Shown piece by piece: positions 10,401 through 30,779 of a DNA stretch of 64,000 nt. Both the position numbers and the translations under genes were made by a program. The notes under the pieces were generated by a model. The model did no database searches. It had not been told where the DNA came from and saw only the letters and a program-made list of their open reading frames with translations. Source of the stretch: Aphelocoma coerulescens (Eukaryota; Chordata; Aves; Passeriformes; Corvidae); assembly GCF_041296385.1 (NCBI RefSeq), contig NC_091034.1, forward strand, positions 248,001 to 312,000, written 5' to 3'. Positions within the stretch are counted from its first letter, which is position 1. Each line of letters begins with the position of its first letter.

Positions 10401-12009
10401 GATCATTTCTTTCTCCATGCAGCCAAAGCCCAGCGTGAGGAAGGAACACGGGTGCTGTGGGCGGTGCTGAAGGTCCGGGAAGAGGGACCACTGCATCATC
10501 CCAGGGAAACAGCCCGAGTCCTGCATGCCCTGGCCATGATCCACTACCTGGGCCTGGATTTAGCCAAGGTAGGTTGTGTCTGAAAAGGTTCAGGAGAATT
10601 GGCCAACTGCCCTGGGGGTCATCCTATCTCCTGGACCTCTTGTTCCCCAGCACCTCTCCTGAGCCCACAGTGCTGGTGACTGAGGACAAAGTGCCTCGTA
10701 GCTCTCAAACCAACAGTTTGGGTGGGATATTGAGAGGAAATCCTTCCCTGTGAGGGTGGGCAGGCCCTGGCACAGGGTGCCCAGAGCAGCTGTGGCTGCC
10801 TCTGGATACCTGGAAGTGTCCAAGGCCCAATTGAATGGGGCTTGGAGCAACCTGGGACAGCGGAAGATGTCCCTGCCATGGGACATGAGATCAGCTTTAA
10901 AGTCCCTTGCAAGCCAAACTATTCCATGGTTCTGTGATCTGCACTCTGTCAAGGCTGACAGTCCTGGCGGATGTGTTTTGGTCTCTGCCAGGCCAGTGGA
11001 TTCTGGACTTATTCATCCTTTATCTGGGCTATCCTGGCATTGTAGCTGCCTTTAGACCTGAGCTCAGGGGTTACACAGAGAGCCACACCTGGGGCTCACA
11101 GACCTGTCCTTTAGCCAAATTCCCCTGAGTTCAAAGTTCAGTCTATTGGAGTCTGTAATTCGAGTTTGGAACCTGCATTCCTGAATCTTTCTGGCTAAAA
11201 AAATTCACAGGTGACTGGTAACTTCTGTGCTTTACCAAGAATTGATTTTGAGGAAGTGCTGAGCAGAAACCATCTGGAAATCAGGCCCGTCTGTTTGGGA
11301 TCAGAGCTCAAAACCCTGGGTTTCTTCAGCCTGGGTTTCTTCAGCCTGGGTTATGAGGAGTGAAAATACAGATGGTGAAAAATACTGTGTTGAAATACTA
11401 ATGGTGTCTCCATTGTATTATAGAAAGCCACAACTATGGGAGTATTTGGGAAACACAAACAAATTCAAATTAGAAAAAAGACAAAGCTATATAACTGTGA
11501 GAGTGTCTGATCCCTGGAAGAGCTACCAAGGGAATTGATTCAGTTCCTTATCAAGAGAAATGAAGGATTTCGTTCAGAGTCAGTGCAGCTGGTTTTTTTC
11601 CCCTGACATAGCTTCGGGATTGTTCAGAGGAGCTGTATCAGACAGGAGGTGATGTCCAGCACGGGGGGCTGGGGTCAGTAATCTCCTGCCTGCACCACTG
11701 GATCCTAAATATGGGATCTGCTGGCAGCTTTAGGCTCTCCTGTAAAGCAGCTTGTACAGGTCACCTCGAAAAGGGAGCCTGGATCTGCTCCAGGCTGCTA
11801 CTGCACTGAGCCTCAGCAGGTATTTAACTACCCTGTGACAAAAGCCAGATTCCTGACAATTCCTGGGTGTCTCTTCTGTCCCATTCCAGGCCCAGGAGGT
11901 GGGGATGAAAGCCTTTGACTTGGCCAAGCAGCTGCCCCAGCAAGACTCTCTAGAAACCATTGGTCACCTGCTGGAGTTGATTAATGCCCAGTTTTCCCAC
12001 ACCACATAA
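4273..12009 (+). CDS. ZMYND12: ZMYND12 (zinc finger MYND-type containing 12), 3' six coding exons
   Basis: Partial gene. Six exons (4273-4444, 5792-5961, 7919-8041, 8814-8934, 10423-10568, 11890-12009) join in continuous phase and give about 284 codons ending in TAA. Peptides such as AIPAALQALRF, LVPIYLLLAEAS, ALYHLAND and SGGYFHMANIF match the TPR region of vertebrate ZMYND12, whose full length is about 365 residues. The missing part is the N-terminal MYND zinc finger. In mammals the protein is axonemal, binds TTC29 and is needed for sperm flagella, so a ciliary or flagellar role is inferred here. Exon boundaries are all GT-AG. Introns carry many CR1 insertions. Gene identity is high confidence; the 5' part is not visible. 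Confidence 0.93.
5352..5566 (+). mobile_element. CR1 LINE 3' fragment
   Basis: Sense copy with GCTGTGAGGGTGGTGAGGCC and GAAGGTGTCCCTGCCTGTGG, ending at GGAATTCTGTGG. It sits in the intron between ZMYND12 exons A and B and is closely similar to the 1250-1464 copy. Confidence 0.9.
5792..5961 (+). CDS. ZMYND12: ZMYND12 exon B
   Basis: Acceptor ATTCCAG before 5792 and strong donor GTAAGT at 5962; phase 1 in, 0 out. It encodes GRLRQAAKYLSQARWIIL, then LHRGLGLFSVAEGNLDQAL and YHLAND. Spacing of Leu/Ala and the QA..YL..A pattern fits a TPR repeat. Confidence 0.93.
6168..6570 (-). mobile_element. CR1 LINE fragment, antisense, longer copy
   Basis: Runs from TCATGGAATCACTATGGTTG through CAAGTCCAACCATTCCCCC, CCACCACTGCCCTGTGCAGC and CTTGAGGCCCTTTCCTCTC. 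This is the reverse complement of a CR1 3' region reaching roughly 400 bp inward, longer than the others in this gene. Confidence 0.88.
6571..7918. other. ZMYND12 intron, with poly-T and small tandem array
   Basis: Intronic sequence with no exon. It has a T run at about 7147-7162 and a seven-unit degenerate array at about 7495-7790, described separately. The rest is unique. Confidence 0.7.
7495..7790. repeat. Degenerate minisatellite, unit about 42 bp
   Basis: About seven copies of a unit resembling CATTCCTATGGATAACCCCC followed by AAAATACAGCTTTTTAGTAC. Copies differ by small indels and substitutions. Confidence 0.8.
7919..8041 (+). CDS. ZMYND12: ZMYND12 exon C
   Basis: Acceptor TTGATTTCAG before 7919; donor is GTTGGT at 8042, a weak but valid GT. 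Exactly 41 codons, phase 0 to 0. It encodes VYLATAEFGLNSVEVSGGYF and HMANIFFRQNKMDAANSLYT. The SGGYFH.ANIF core is the best conserved stretch of the family. Confidence 0.93.
8042..8813. other. ZMYND12 intron
   Basis: Unique AT-richer sequence. No CR1 or exon-like segment recognised. Confidence 0.7.
8814..8934 (+). CDS. ZMYND12: ZMYND12 exon D
   Basis: Acceptor TCCTGCCAG and donor GTAAGA at 8935; phase 0 in, 1 out. It encodes VSSLWHDWLLSTLHRHQRAL, then a poorly conserved acidic stretch (FSEDEEGIEDGM). The VS.IWH motif matches the equivalent position in mammals; the acidic linker is variable. Confidence 0.9.
9212..9445 (-). mobile_element. CR1 LINE fragment, antisense
   Basis: CATGGAATCATAGAATCATTTG through AAAGGACCTTTAAAATCATC, AAGTCCAACCATTCCTCCAG and GGGCAGCCTGTTCCAATGC. 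First of three CR1 copies in the intron between exons D and E. Confidence 0.9.
9750..9895 (+). mobile_element. CR1 LINE 3' fragment
   Basis: Sense copy with GGTTGGACAGGGCTTGGAGC, GGCAGGGGGTTGGAATGAGA and terminus GGGATTCTGTGATT. Confidence 0.9.
10133..10308 (-). mobile_element. CR1 LINE 3' fragment, antisense
   Basis: GATCATAGAATCCCAGCTGG through GTCCCAGGTTGCTCCAAGCC to GCCTCCCCACCCTCAGA, a full reverse complement of the short CR1 3' end. Confidence 0.9.
10423..10568 (+). CDS. ZMYND12: ZMYND12 exon E
   Basis: Acceptor CTCCATGCAG before 10423, donor GTAGGT at 10569; phase 1 in, 0 out. It encodes KAQREEGTRVLWAVLKVREE and TARVLHALAMIHYLGLDLAK. The final helix matches the mammalian MLYYLMMN.SKAQEY region, a TPR helix. 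Confidence 0.92.
10735..10942 (+). mobile_element. CR1 LINE 3' fragment
   Basis: AAATCCTTCCCTGTGAGGGT, then GCAACCTGGGACAG, ending CATGGTTCTGTGATCT. It lies 166 bp after the exon E donor. Confidence 0.88.
10943..11889. other. Last ZMYND12 intron, unique part
   Basis: No exon or element recognised. A short direct duplication of GGGTTTCTTCAGCCT occurs near 11320-11350. Confidence 0.65.
11890..12009 (+). CDS. ZMYND12: ZMYND12 terminal coding exon with stop
   Basis: Acceptor CCATTCCAG before 11890. It encodes AQEVGMKAFDLAKQLPQQDS, then LETIGHLLELINAQFSHTT and TAA at 12007-12009. It matches the mammalian C-terminus pattern AQEYGMRALSLAKEQ...IQELLSLI. The 3' UTR follows with a signal at 12152. 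Confidence 0.94.
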   Translation, partial: AQEVGMKAFDLAKQLPQQDSLETIGHLLELINAQFSHTT

Positions 12010-12151
12010 AAACTGGCTCTGCCAGACCCAGGTGTTTGGCCAGGTTCTCTCTTACCTGGTTTCCTGAACACCACGAGTGTCACAAGCCCTTGGTCCTTCC
12101 TGCTGCTGCCTCTTTCCAGCTGCATCCCTGGCTGTCCCAAACTGTTTGGAA

Positions 12152-12157
12152 AATAAA
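12152..12157 (+). terminator. ZMYND12 poly(A) signal
   Basis: AATAAA 143 bp after the stop codon, followed by TTTTGGTCTGAG, a GU-rich downstream element. A second AATAAA lies at 12258-12263 and could serve as an alternative site. Confidence 0.8.
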
Positions 12158-12266
12158 CATTTTGGTCTGAGTTACTCTTCATGTGCTGCTCCACCCCTGT
12201 AACCTCTCAGGGAGTAACAGCACCAGGATGAGAAACAAAAGCACCATGAACACACTGAATAAATCA

Positions 12267-12272
12267 TTTATT
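12267..12272 (-). terminator. Candidate minus-strand poly(A) signal beside the second + strand signal
   Basis: TTTATT on + is AATAAA on -. It lies three bases from the + strand AATAAA at 12258-12263, so the two signals are back to back. It could end a long SLC2A1 3' UTR isoform or an unrelated antisense RNA. No transcript evidence is available. Confidence 0.35.
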
Positions 12273-12523
12273 GACCAGGTTGGGAATAAGCAAACAGCCT
12301 CTCACAGTGTCGTGGTGGTTGTCCAGGAGCCAAGGCGAGCTCAGGTGTGTTTCTTACTGGTTTCCTGGCTTTGCTTGCCAGTTTGGTGAGGGAGATCCCA
12401 TGGAGGGATAGGAGAGGAACACAGGGAAGGGCTGGGGTGGTGGACATCTGCTCCCAGGGACCTGGTTGGCCTTGACAAGGCATTGCAGCTCCCTGCAGAG
12501 CCCCTCCATCTCCAAACCAATTT

Positions 12524-12615
12524 CCAGAGAATCCCAGACTGGTTTGGGATGGGAGGGACCTTAAAGCTCATCCCGCTTCACCCTCTGCCAAGAGCAGAGA
12601 CACCTTCCACCAGAG
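12524..12615 (-). mobile_element. CR1 LINE 3' fragment, antisense
   Basis: GAGAATCCCAGACTGGTTTG through AGGGACCTTAAAGCTCATCC to AGAGCAGAGACACCTTCCACC. Very short copy. Confidence 0.87.
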
Positions 12616-14265
12616 CAGGTGCTCAGAATTTTCTCTTTCTGCAGAGCTTCTCATAGCTCTGGGCACTGAGAGACTCCTTTGTTCCACTTCCGTGGGTAGA
12701 AGTTCCAAGGAAGTATTTCCATCCAGGAGGGACCATGGGAGGCATGAGGGACTGTAAGCAGTGTTGAGGGAAAGAGAGAAAAGGCTCCCACTGGGCATTC
12801 TAACCTAAAGGAGATGTAGTTTCCTTCTGGCAGAGAGCTGACATCCCCTTGGATCTGCCACCAGCCTCTGGTGCTGGTGCCACCCCAAGGCCCATTCCCA
12901 GCTGGCTCCTGCCCCAGGGAACAGCGAGACCCCTCAGGACAGAGGTGACCCTGCTGGGGAGGGACAAGGACACCGGAGCAGGGCCAGCCACCAGAAGGCT
13001 CCAGAGGCCATGGGGAGTATGGGAAGCACGGTGCAGCCACCAGAGCTCCTGATCCCTCACAGCTGGGAAAGGGGAGAAGGGAATCTTGGCCTGTGCCAGG
13101 CTGAGCCCTGAGCTCCGATTAAGGCTCATTTACTTCAGGAGGATTTATGAGAATATTTAATTGCCTCGCCGAGTTGGGCTGGAGTCAAGTGCGCTTTGTA
13201 AATGCTTCGTCAAGCTGGGGCCTGAGCAATTAGCAGGGATTGCTGCTGCTGGAAAAGCGCAGGTTCAGCCACGTTCCATTCCAGGGGGTGGGATAAGGCT
13301 GCTTGGGGTGCACGGCCCAGGCCTGGGGAAGGGCTAGGAGACCTCCCAACACTTCTGTGGGAGATGCTGGTGGTTTCTCCACCTCATCAGGTGTGGAATA
13401 ACCACCTCCATGGGGTGGGGGATATTGGAAGGGCTGGAATGGTCATCTCCATGGGGTGGGAGTGCTGGAAGGGGCTGGAACGACCACCTCTGTGGGGCGG
13501 GGGATGTTAGGGGACTGTGCCTGCTGGCACAGTGCCCCAGGGCACAGGGATTTGGGTCACCAGGGATTTGGAGCTCGGTCATGGCTGTAATCCTTCCAGT
13601 GCTCCCAGGCTGAGCCTGTGGGACCGTGTGGCTGCTCTGGATGTTCAACAAAACAAACCCAGCCTGGAAATGAAGGTTGTGCAGGGCTGAGCATCCCCTG
13701 GAGCCAGGAATGAAACAGCAGAGTGAGGAGAGGAGCTCTGGGCACAGAAAGAACATTCTGGGGAGCTGTAAAAGACACTTCAACAGCCATGCCCAGTGTG
13801 CGCCCTGCAGGGCAAAGAGCTGCTTCAATAAATAGAAAAAAGCCTGAAGTGACCAAGATCAGCATTTCTTTGCCCGAAAGTGTTTGGGCTTGCAGTTCTT
13901 GGCACTTTCTCAGCTGAAGGTGAAAAAACCAAATCCACAGAGCAGCAGCAACCTCCTCCCTCCCTTCCCTTGCTCAGGTGCTCGTGGCATGACTAAAGCT
14001 CTGTCCCAGGCCAGGGGAGCAGGTTTGGGATCCACAGGGCAGGACAGCTCCAGCCAGGGCACCCCCGTGATCCCAGCCCAGGCTGCTCCAGGCAATTAAA
14101 ACCAGGTCGTACACCCAGAGCAGGTATTTTGCAACCAGGTGAGTCGTTCCCGTGGTGGAAAAAGCTTTGCAGGGACACGCACTCCCAGAACCCCCCCCCC
14201 CCCCCCACCCCTGGCAGGGCAGGGAAAGTCTGGCTCCAAGAAATAAAGGCACAGGACACCGGGGC
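12616..14265. other. Spacer between convergent ZMYND12 and SLC2A1
   Basis: No coding exon is supported. Content is unique except for a GGTGGGGG-rich degenerate repeat near 13400-13510 and a C run at 14191-14205. The segment at about 13128-13290 is less repetitive and contains TTTAATTGCC, GCAATTAGC and TGCGCTTTG, and looks like a non-coding element (see findings). Confidence 0.6.
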
Positions 14266-15786
14266 TGGGTGGCTGCTCACATTCTCCTTTATTGTTCACA
14301 CCACACACCTTCCCCTTAGCACTTCACTGCAGGGATTTGCTTAAAAAAAAACCACACACACCCCCACAGCTTGGCACAGCTGTGCCACAACCAGCTGAGC
14401 ACGGGCATTTTTAAAGAGATTTATTTTACTCCCCCCGCCCCCAACCTTTATTTTTCTTTCACGTGTGGTCAAGTGTCATCACTTCCAAACCAGACAAATA
14501 AATTAAAAAAAAGATACTATTAAAAAAAAAAAAACAACAACAACAAAAAAACCCCCCACCCAACACAAACAAAAAAAACAACCCTCCCTGTGGCTTTGGG
14601 AATGTGCCAGGAGCTCCCACACCAGCTGCACTCAGGGAAATGCTTTTTTTTTTTGTGTGTGTTTTCAGTTTTGTTTGAAAAGGACAATATTTCTCATGTG
14701 TATTTTTTTTCTTTAATATACTACAGCCTGAAATTCAGTGCAATAGATACAACTACAGTGCAGAACTATACAAAAGTCATCCTAATCATGTACAAGCTTT
14801 TTTTTCTTAGTTGCTATAGAAACTATAACCTTTTTCTGTACCTTTTGTATACATTATACAGTGTGAATATACTCCGAGAATATTTACAGTACTTGGCTTG
14901 TCAAATCAGAAATGCTATAACTTAAATGTCTACTATTAACAACCATTGAACAAAAATATATATAATATAAATATCTTCCAGTCTATACACAGAGCAGGAA
15001 ACGGCTGTATCCATGCAGTGCTGGATTTTGGTGACTCCCAGGATGGGGGTGGTGATGGAGGGGGATGTTGTCGTGTGCGGCTGCCGCTGGCGCTTCACTG
15101 TCGGGCAAATATTGCCGAGATTAATCCCAAAATTCAACAAGAACACATCCCCCTCCCATTTTCCCCTCCCAGCTGGAATTCAGGCGAAAGGAGAGGAGCC
15201 TGCGGCAAGGGATTGACCTTTCCAACCAATCCATGCGGACGGCTCCGTCCTCCACGCTGCCCCGGGCGGGAGGTCCCCATCCACGAACCCACTGCGGGGC
15301 TTGAAATCAAGGAGACTTTAAAAAATGACTCATTTTCTTGGTAGTTTCTTTTTTAAAAAAATATTAGATTTAGTCAATTTATGCGATTTTTTTTTTTTCC
15401 TCTATGATTAGAATGTTAAAAATAAGTTTCCAGCTTTTAAAAAACTTCCTCTATGTGATTTTCTGTTAAATAACTATTGCGTCGTTAATAAAAAAACAGG
15501 GAATTGCCCTCCTGCTGGTGGAGGCTGCATGGCTGGGTTTATAAAACACCTATCGGCTTTGAAATCTTGGACGCAAAACCAGCTAAAAAACAAAATAAAA
15601 ATCATTTCTAGCAGAAAAAAAAAAATGATAATAAAATAGGTCAGTCTGTCCCCAATAAACCACTGGGGGAGGCAGGAGAAGGGGCATCGGAGACGGACCC
15701 CCCCCACTCCCTCCTGCCTGGGGTCTGTACAAAGTGTTTTAAAAAGTCCCCCCAGATTCAGGGGGCGGCGGTGCCGGGGGTCCCGG
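14266..15786 (-). other. SLC2A1: SLC2A1 3' UTR
   Basis: From the stop codon at 15787 leftwards to a poly(A) signal at 14288-14293, giving a UTR of about 1.5 kb, which fits known GLUT1 transcripts. It is AU-rich (TATATATAATATAAATAT region near 14956-14975) with A and T runs. This suits mRNA stability control, which is known for GLUT1 in mammals, but no specific element was proven here. Confidence 0.75.
14288..14293 (-). terminator. SLC2A1: SLC2A1 poly(A) signal
   Basis: TTTATT on + reads AATAAA on the transcribed strand. The downstream side in transcript direction becomes G-rich, with a run of about 15 G opposite 14191-14205, which resembles a G-rich auxiliary downstream element. Further upstream AATAAA candidates lie at 14447-14452 and 14420-14425. 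Confidence 0.7.
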
Positions 15787-27376
<11,590 letters not shown>

Positions 27377-27504
27377 GGCGGGGCCGTGCGGGCGGCGGGG
27401 CCGGGGCGCTGCGCGGGGCGCGGGGCGCGGAGCGGAGCGGGGCGGAGGCGCGGCCGCCGCCCGGGCATTGGAGCCGCTTAAGAGCGCGGGCGGGGGCGGC
27501 GCGA

Positions 27505-27715
27505 GGCGGCGGCGCCCATTGGGCGGTGTCGGGGAGGGGGCGGGGCCGGCGCCGAGGGGGCGGTGCCCATTGGGCGGTGTTGGGGAGGGGGCGGGGCCGG
27601 CGCCGAGGGGGCGGCGCCCATTGGGCGGTGTCGGGGAGGGGGCGGGGCCGGGGCCGAGGGGGCGGCGCCCATTGGGCGGTGTCGGGGAGGGGGCGGGGCC
27701 GGGGCCGAGGGGGCG
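27505..27715 (-). promoter_or_regulatory. SLC2A1: Four tandem 51-bp CCAAT + GC-box promoter units
   Basis: ATTGG (CCAAT on the SLC2A1 strand) occurs at 27518-27522, 27569-27573, 27620-27624 and 27671-27675, a perfect 51 bp spacing. Each unit also has GGGGAGGGGGCGGGGCC, an Sp1-type GC box, and GGCGCCCATTGGGCGGTGT around the CCAAT. Units differ by only a few bases. NF-Y and Sp1 binding is expected from the motifs; it is not shown. Confidence 0.88.
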
Positions 27716-27828
27716 GCGGGCGGGGGGCGTGGGAGGGGGCGCGCGGGGGGCGGCGGCGCGTGCGGGGCTGCACGTGGGCGGGGGGGAGGGGCGGGAGCGG
27801 GAGCGGGGAGGGAGCGTGGGAGAGTGGG

Positions 27829-28500
27829 GCTGTGTGTCTGTGTATGTCTGTCTGTGTGTGTGTGTCTGTGTGTCTGTGTGTGTGTCTGTGTGTCTGTGTG
27901 TGTGTGTGTGTGTCTGTCTGTCTGTCTGTGTCTGTGTGTGTGTGTGTCTGTGTGTGTGTCTGTCCGTGTGTCTGTCTGTGTGTCTGTGTGTCTGTGTGTG
28001 TGTGTCTGTGTGTCTGTCTGTGTGTGTGTCTGTGTATGTCTGTCTGTGTGTCTGTCTGTCTGTGTATGTCTCTGTGTGTGTGTCTGTCTGTGTGTCTGTG
28101 TGTGTGTCTGTGTATGTCTGTCTGTGTGTCTGTGTATGTCTGTCTGTGTGTGTGTGTGTCTGTGTGTGTGTGTCTGTCTGTGTGTCTGTCTGTGTGTGTG
28201 TCTGTGTGTCTGTCTGTGTGTCTGTGTATGTCTGTCTGTCTGTGTGTGTGTCTGTGTATGTCTGTCTGTGTGTGTGTGTGTCTGTGTGTCTGTCTGTGTG
28301 TGTGTGTCTGTGTGTCTGTCTGTGTCTGTGTCTGTGTGTGTGTCTGTGTGTCTGTCTGTGTGTGTGTGTCTGTGTGTCTGTCTGTGTCTGTGTCTGTGTG
28401 TGTGTGTCTGTCTGTGTGTGTGTGTCTGTGTGTGTGCGCGCGTGTGTGTGTCTGTCTGTCTGTGTCTGTGTGTGTGTCACTGCGTACAGATGTGTATGTG
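27829..28500. repeat. TG/TCTG compound microsatellite
   Basis: About 670 bp made of (TG)n interspersed with (TCTG) and occasional TATG. It is open in all + frames and most - frames, producing long spurious reading frames. Alternating purine-pyrimidine sequence of this kind can form Z-DNA. Confidence 0.95.
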
Positions 28501-28679
28501 TGTAAATACACACGCGGGAGCGTGCACATGTGGGGGGTGGTGGGTGTCACTGTGTTTACGTGTGTGTGAGTGTGTGTGTGCAGAGTGCACGTGTGTGTGA
28601 GAGAGAGAGAGAGAGCGTGCAGGCGTGTGTGCCACTGTGTGCATGTGTGTGGGACTGAGTGTGTGTGTGTTAGTGCGGG

Positions 28680-29330
28680 GGAGGAGTGTGTGAGTGTGAG
28701 TTTGTGTGTGCACGTGTGCAGCTCTGTGTGTCTGTGTGTGTGTGTGAGTGTGAGTTTGTGTGTGCACGTGTGCAGCTCTGTGTGTGTGTCTGTGTGTGTG
28801 TGAGTGTGAGTTTGTGTGTGCACGTGTGCAGCTCTGTGTGTGTGTCTGTGTGTGAGTGTGAGTTTGTGTGTGCACGTGTGCAGCTCTGTGTGTCTGTGTG
28901 TGTGTGAGTGTGAGTTTGTGTGTGCACGTGTGCAGCTCTGTGTGTGTGTCTGTGTGTGTGAGTGTGAGTTTGTGTGTGCACGTGTGCAGCTCTGTGTGTC
29001 TGTGTGTGTGTGTGTGAGTGTGAGTTTGTGTGTGCACGTGTGCAGCTCTGTGTGTGTGTCTGTGTGTGTGAGTGTGAGTTTGTGTGTGCACGTGTGCAGC
29101 TCTGTGTGTGTGTCTGTGTGTGTGAGTGTGAGTTTGTGTGTGCACGTGTGCAGCTCTGTGTGTGTCTGTGTGTGTGTGAGTGTGAGTTTGTGTGTGCACG
29201 TGTGCAGCTCTGTGTGTGTGTCTGTCTGTGTGTGAGTGTGAGTTTGTGTGTGCACGTGTGCAGCTCTGTGTGTGTGTCTGTCTGTGTGTGAGTGTGAGTT
29301 TGTGTGTGCACGTGTGCAGCTCTGCGTGTC
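28680..29330. repeat. 12-copy minisatellite, unit 52-56 bp, each with CACGTG
   Basis: Unit resembles GAGTGTGAGTTTGTGTGTG, CACGTGTGCAGCTCTG, then TG/TCTG spacer. CACGTG starts at about 28711, 28765, 28821, 28873, 28925, 28979, 29035, 29089, 29143, 29197, 29253 and 29309. Steps are 52, 54 or 56 bp, with length change confined to the TG spacer. Confidence 0.93.
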
Positions 29331-29880
29331 GCTGCACACGTGTGAGTGTGTGTGAGTGCGTGTGTGCAAACACACGCCCGTGATTGCATGGGGCTGCAGG
29401 TGTGGCGGGTGTGGGCAGGTGAGTGTCCCGCTGTGTGTGTGTGTGTGTGAGTGCAGGTGTGAGTGCAGGTGTGAGTGCAGGTGTGAGTGCAGGTGTGAGT
29501 GCAGGCTGTGTCCTGTGTGTGCTGCACGTGCGGGAGCGCGTGTGCACACGTCTGTGCATGCGAACCGCACTTGTGTCAGGGTTCCTGTGTGCGACTGTGT
29601 GTGTGCACGAGCGTGAGCATGAGTGGGATGTGTGTCCACGTGCTTGTTTGTGCCCATGTGAGTGCGCAAGGGCGTGGGCGCATGAGTGTGCAAGGGTGTG
29701 CGCTGCTGTACATGTGTGTGAGTGTGCAAGGGGCTGTGTGGCTCTCTGTGTGCTGCAAGGGTTTGCACACCTGCACGCGTGCGAGCGTGCTCTGTGTGTG
29801 TGCACACGAGTGTGCAAGGGGTACGTGGCTGTACGTGTGTGCACAAGTGAGTGCACACCTCTGTGTGCCTGGCTCTGCCA
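29331..29880. repeat. TG-rich region with 12-bp GTGAGTGCAGGT array
   Basis: Continuing TG-rich sequence with about five copies of a GTGTGAGTGCAG unit at 29446-29506 and irregular GTGCAAGGGTGTG-like motifs after 29640. Confidence 0.85.
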
Positions 29881-29894
29881 CCCCCACCCCAAAA

Positions 29895-30540
29895 CTCCCC
29901 TTTCCTCCCCCAAAATTTGTATTAAAAAATCATTAGAAATCACTAAAATCCTGAAAAGAGGATGAAAAATGCAATTCCCCTTGTTGTTTAAAAAAAAAAG
30001 TCCCCAAAATAAAAAAATGCACAAAAAACGCACAAATATTGAAAAAAACCCACCCCAAAAGCACAGGAAATTATTGTGCAATAATTGCACCACAAAAAGG
30101 TAAAAAGAGAGGGGAAATGGCAAAAAAAATGAAAAAAAGTTGACTAAAAGTTGCACAGAAATTGAAGAAAAAGGGAAAAAAAACAGGAAAGGAAAAATAA
30201 AGAACAGAGATGTACAAACATTTTAAAAGCCTGACAAAAGAAAGAAAAATCAAATATTGCACCAAAAAAAAATCTTAGGAAAAAACCCACAAAAAATAAA
30301 AGCTAGAAAAAATTTTGCACCAAAACACACAAAAATTTAAAGACCGAAACAGGGGGTGAAATGCAAAGAAAAGACACCAAACGAGCAAGTCCCAAAAGCA
30401 CTAAAAAGACAAAAGCAGAAATTGCACCAAAACCCAGAAAAACTAATACGAATATTAATTTTCTTTCCTAAATCTGCCCGATTTTGCCCCAGATTTGGCC
30501 ATTCCACGCAATTCCTCATCTGTAAATTCCACTAAGTAAC
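29895..30540. repeat. A-rich low-complexity region
   Basis: Dominated by runs such as CAAAAAATGAAAAAAAG and AAAAACCCACAAAAAATAAA on the + strand. No gene seen. Confidence 0.8.
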
Positions 30541-30594
30541 CACTGGCTCCATCGCAGACCCTTTTCCCCCTTTTTGCCCATCCCAAGGGATCCG

Positions 30595-30720
30595 GGTTGG
30601 GGTTTTGCCGACTCGGCGTTCCCGGCGGGACCCCTCCCCGGCGCCGCGGGAATGCTGATGGAGGAAAACGGCCGGAGCGGGATAATCCCGGCGGGGCCGA
30701 GGGGCTGGAGGGGATTTAGG
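30595..30720. other. Small CpG-rich patch
   Basis: Contains ACTCGGCGTTCCCGGCGGG, CCGGCGCCGCGGGAATGC and GGCCGGAGCGGGATAATCCC. It is isolated between A-rich DNA and a minisatellite and has no adjoining exon. Confidence 0.6.
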
Positions 30721-30779
30721 GGGATTTGCTCCGGGGAAAAGGGTTAAAATAACACCGGGGGGAGGGCGAGGGGGAGGCC

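Noticed and set aside
13334..13828. 164-codon minus frame between genes
   Set aside because: No similarity; includes a degenerate GGTGGGG repeat and lacks splice context.
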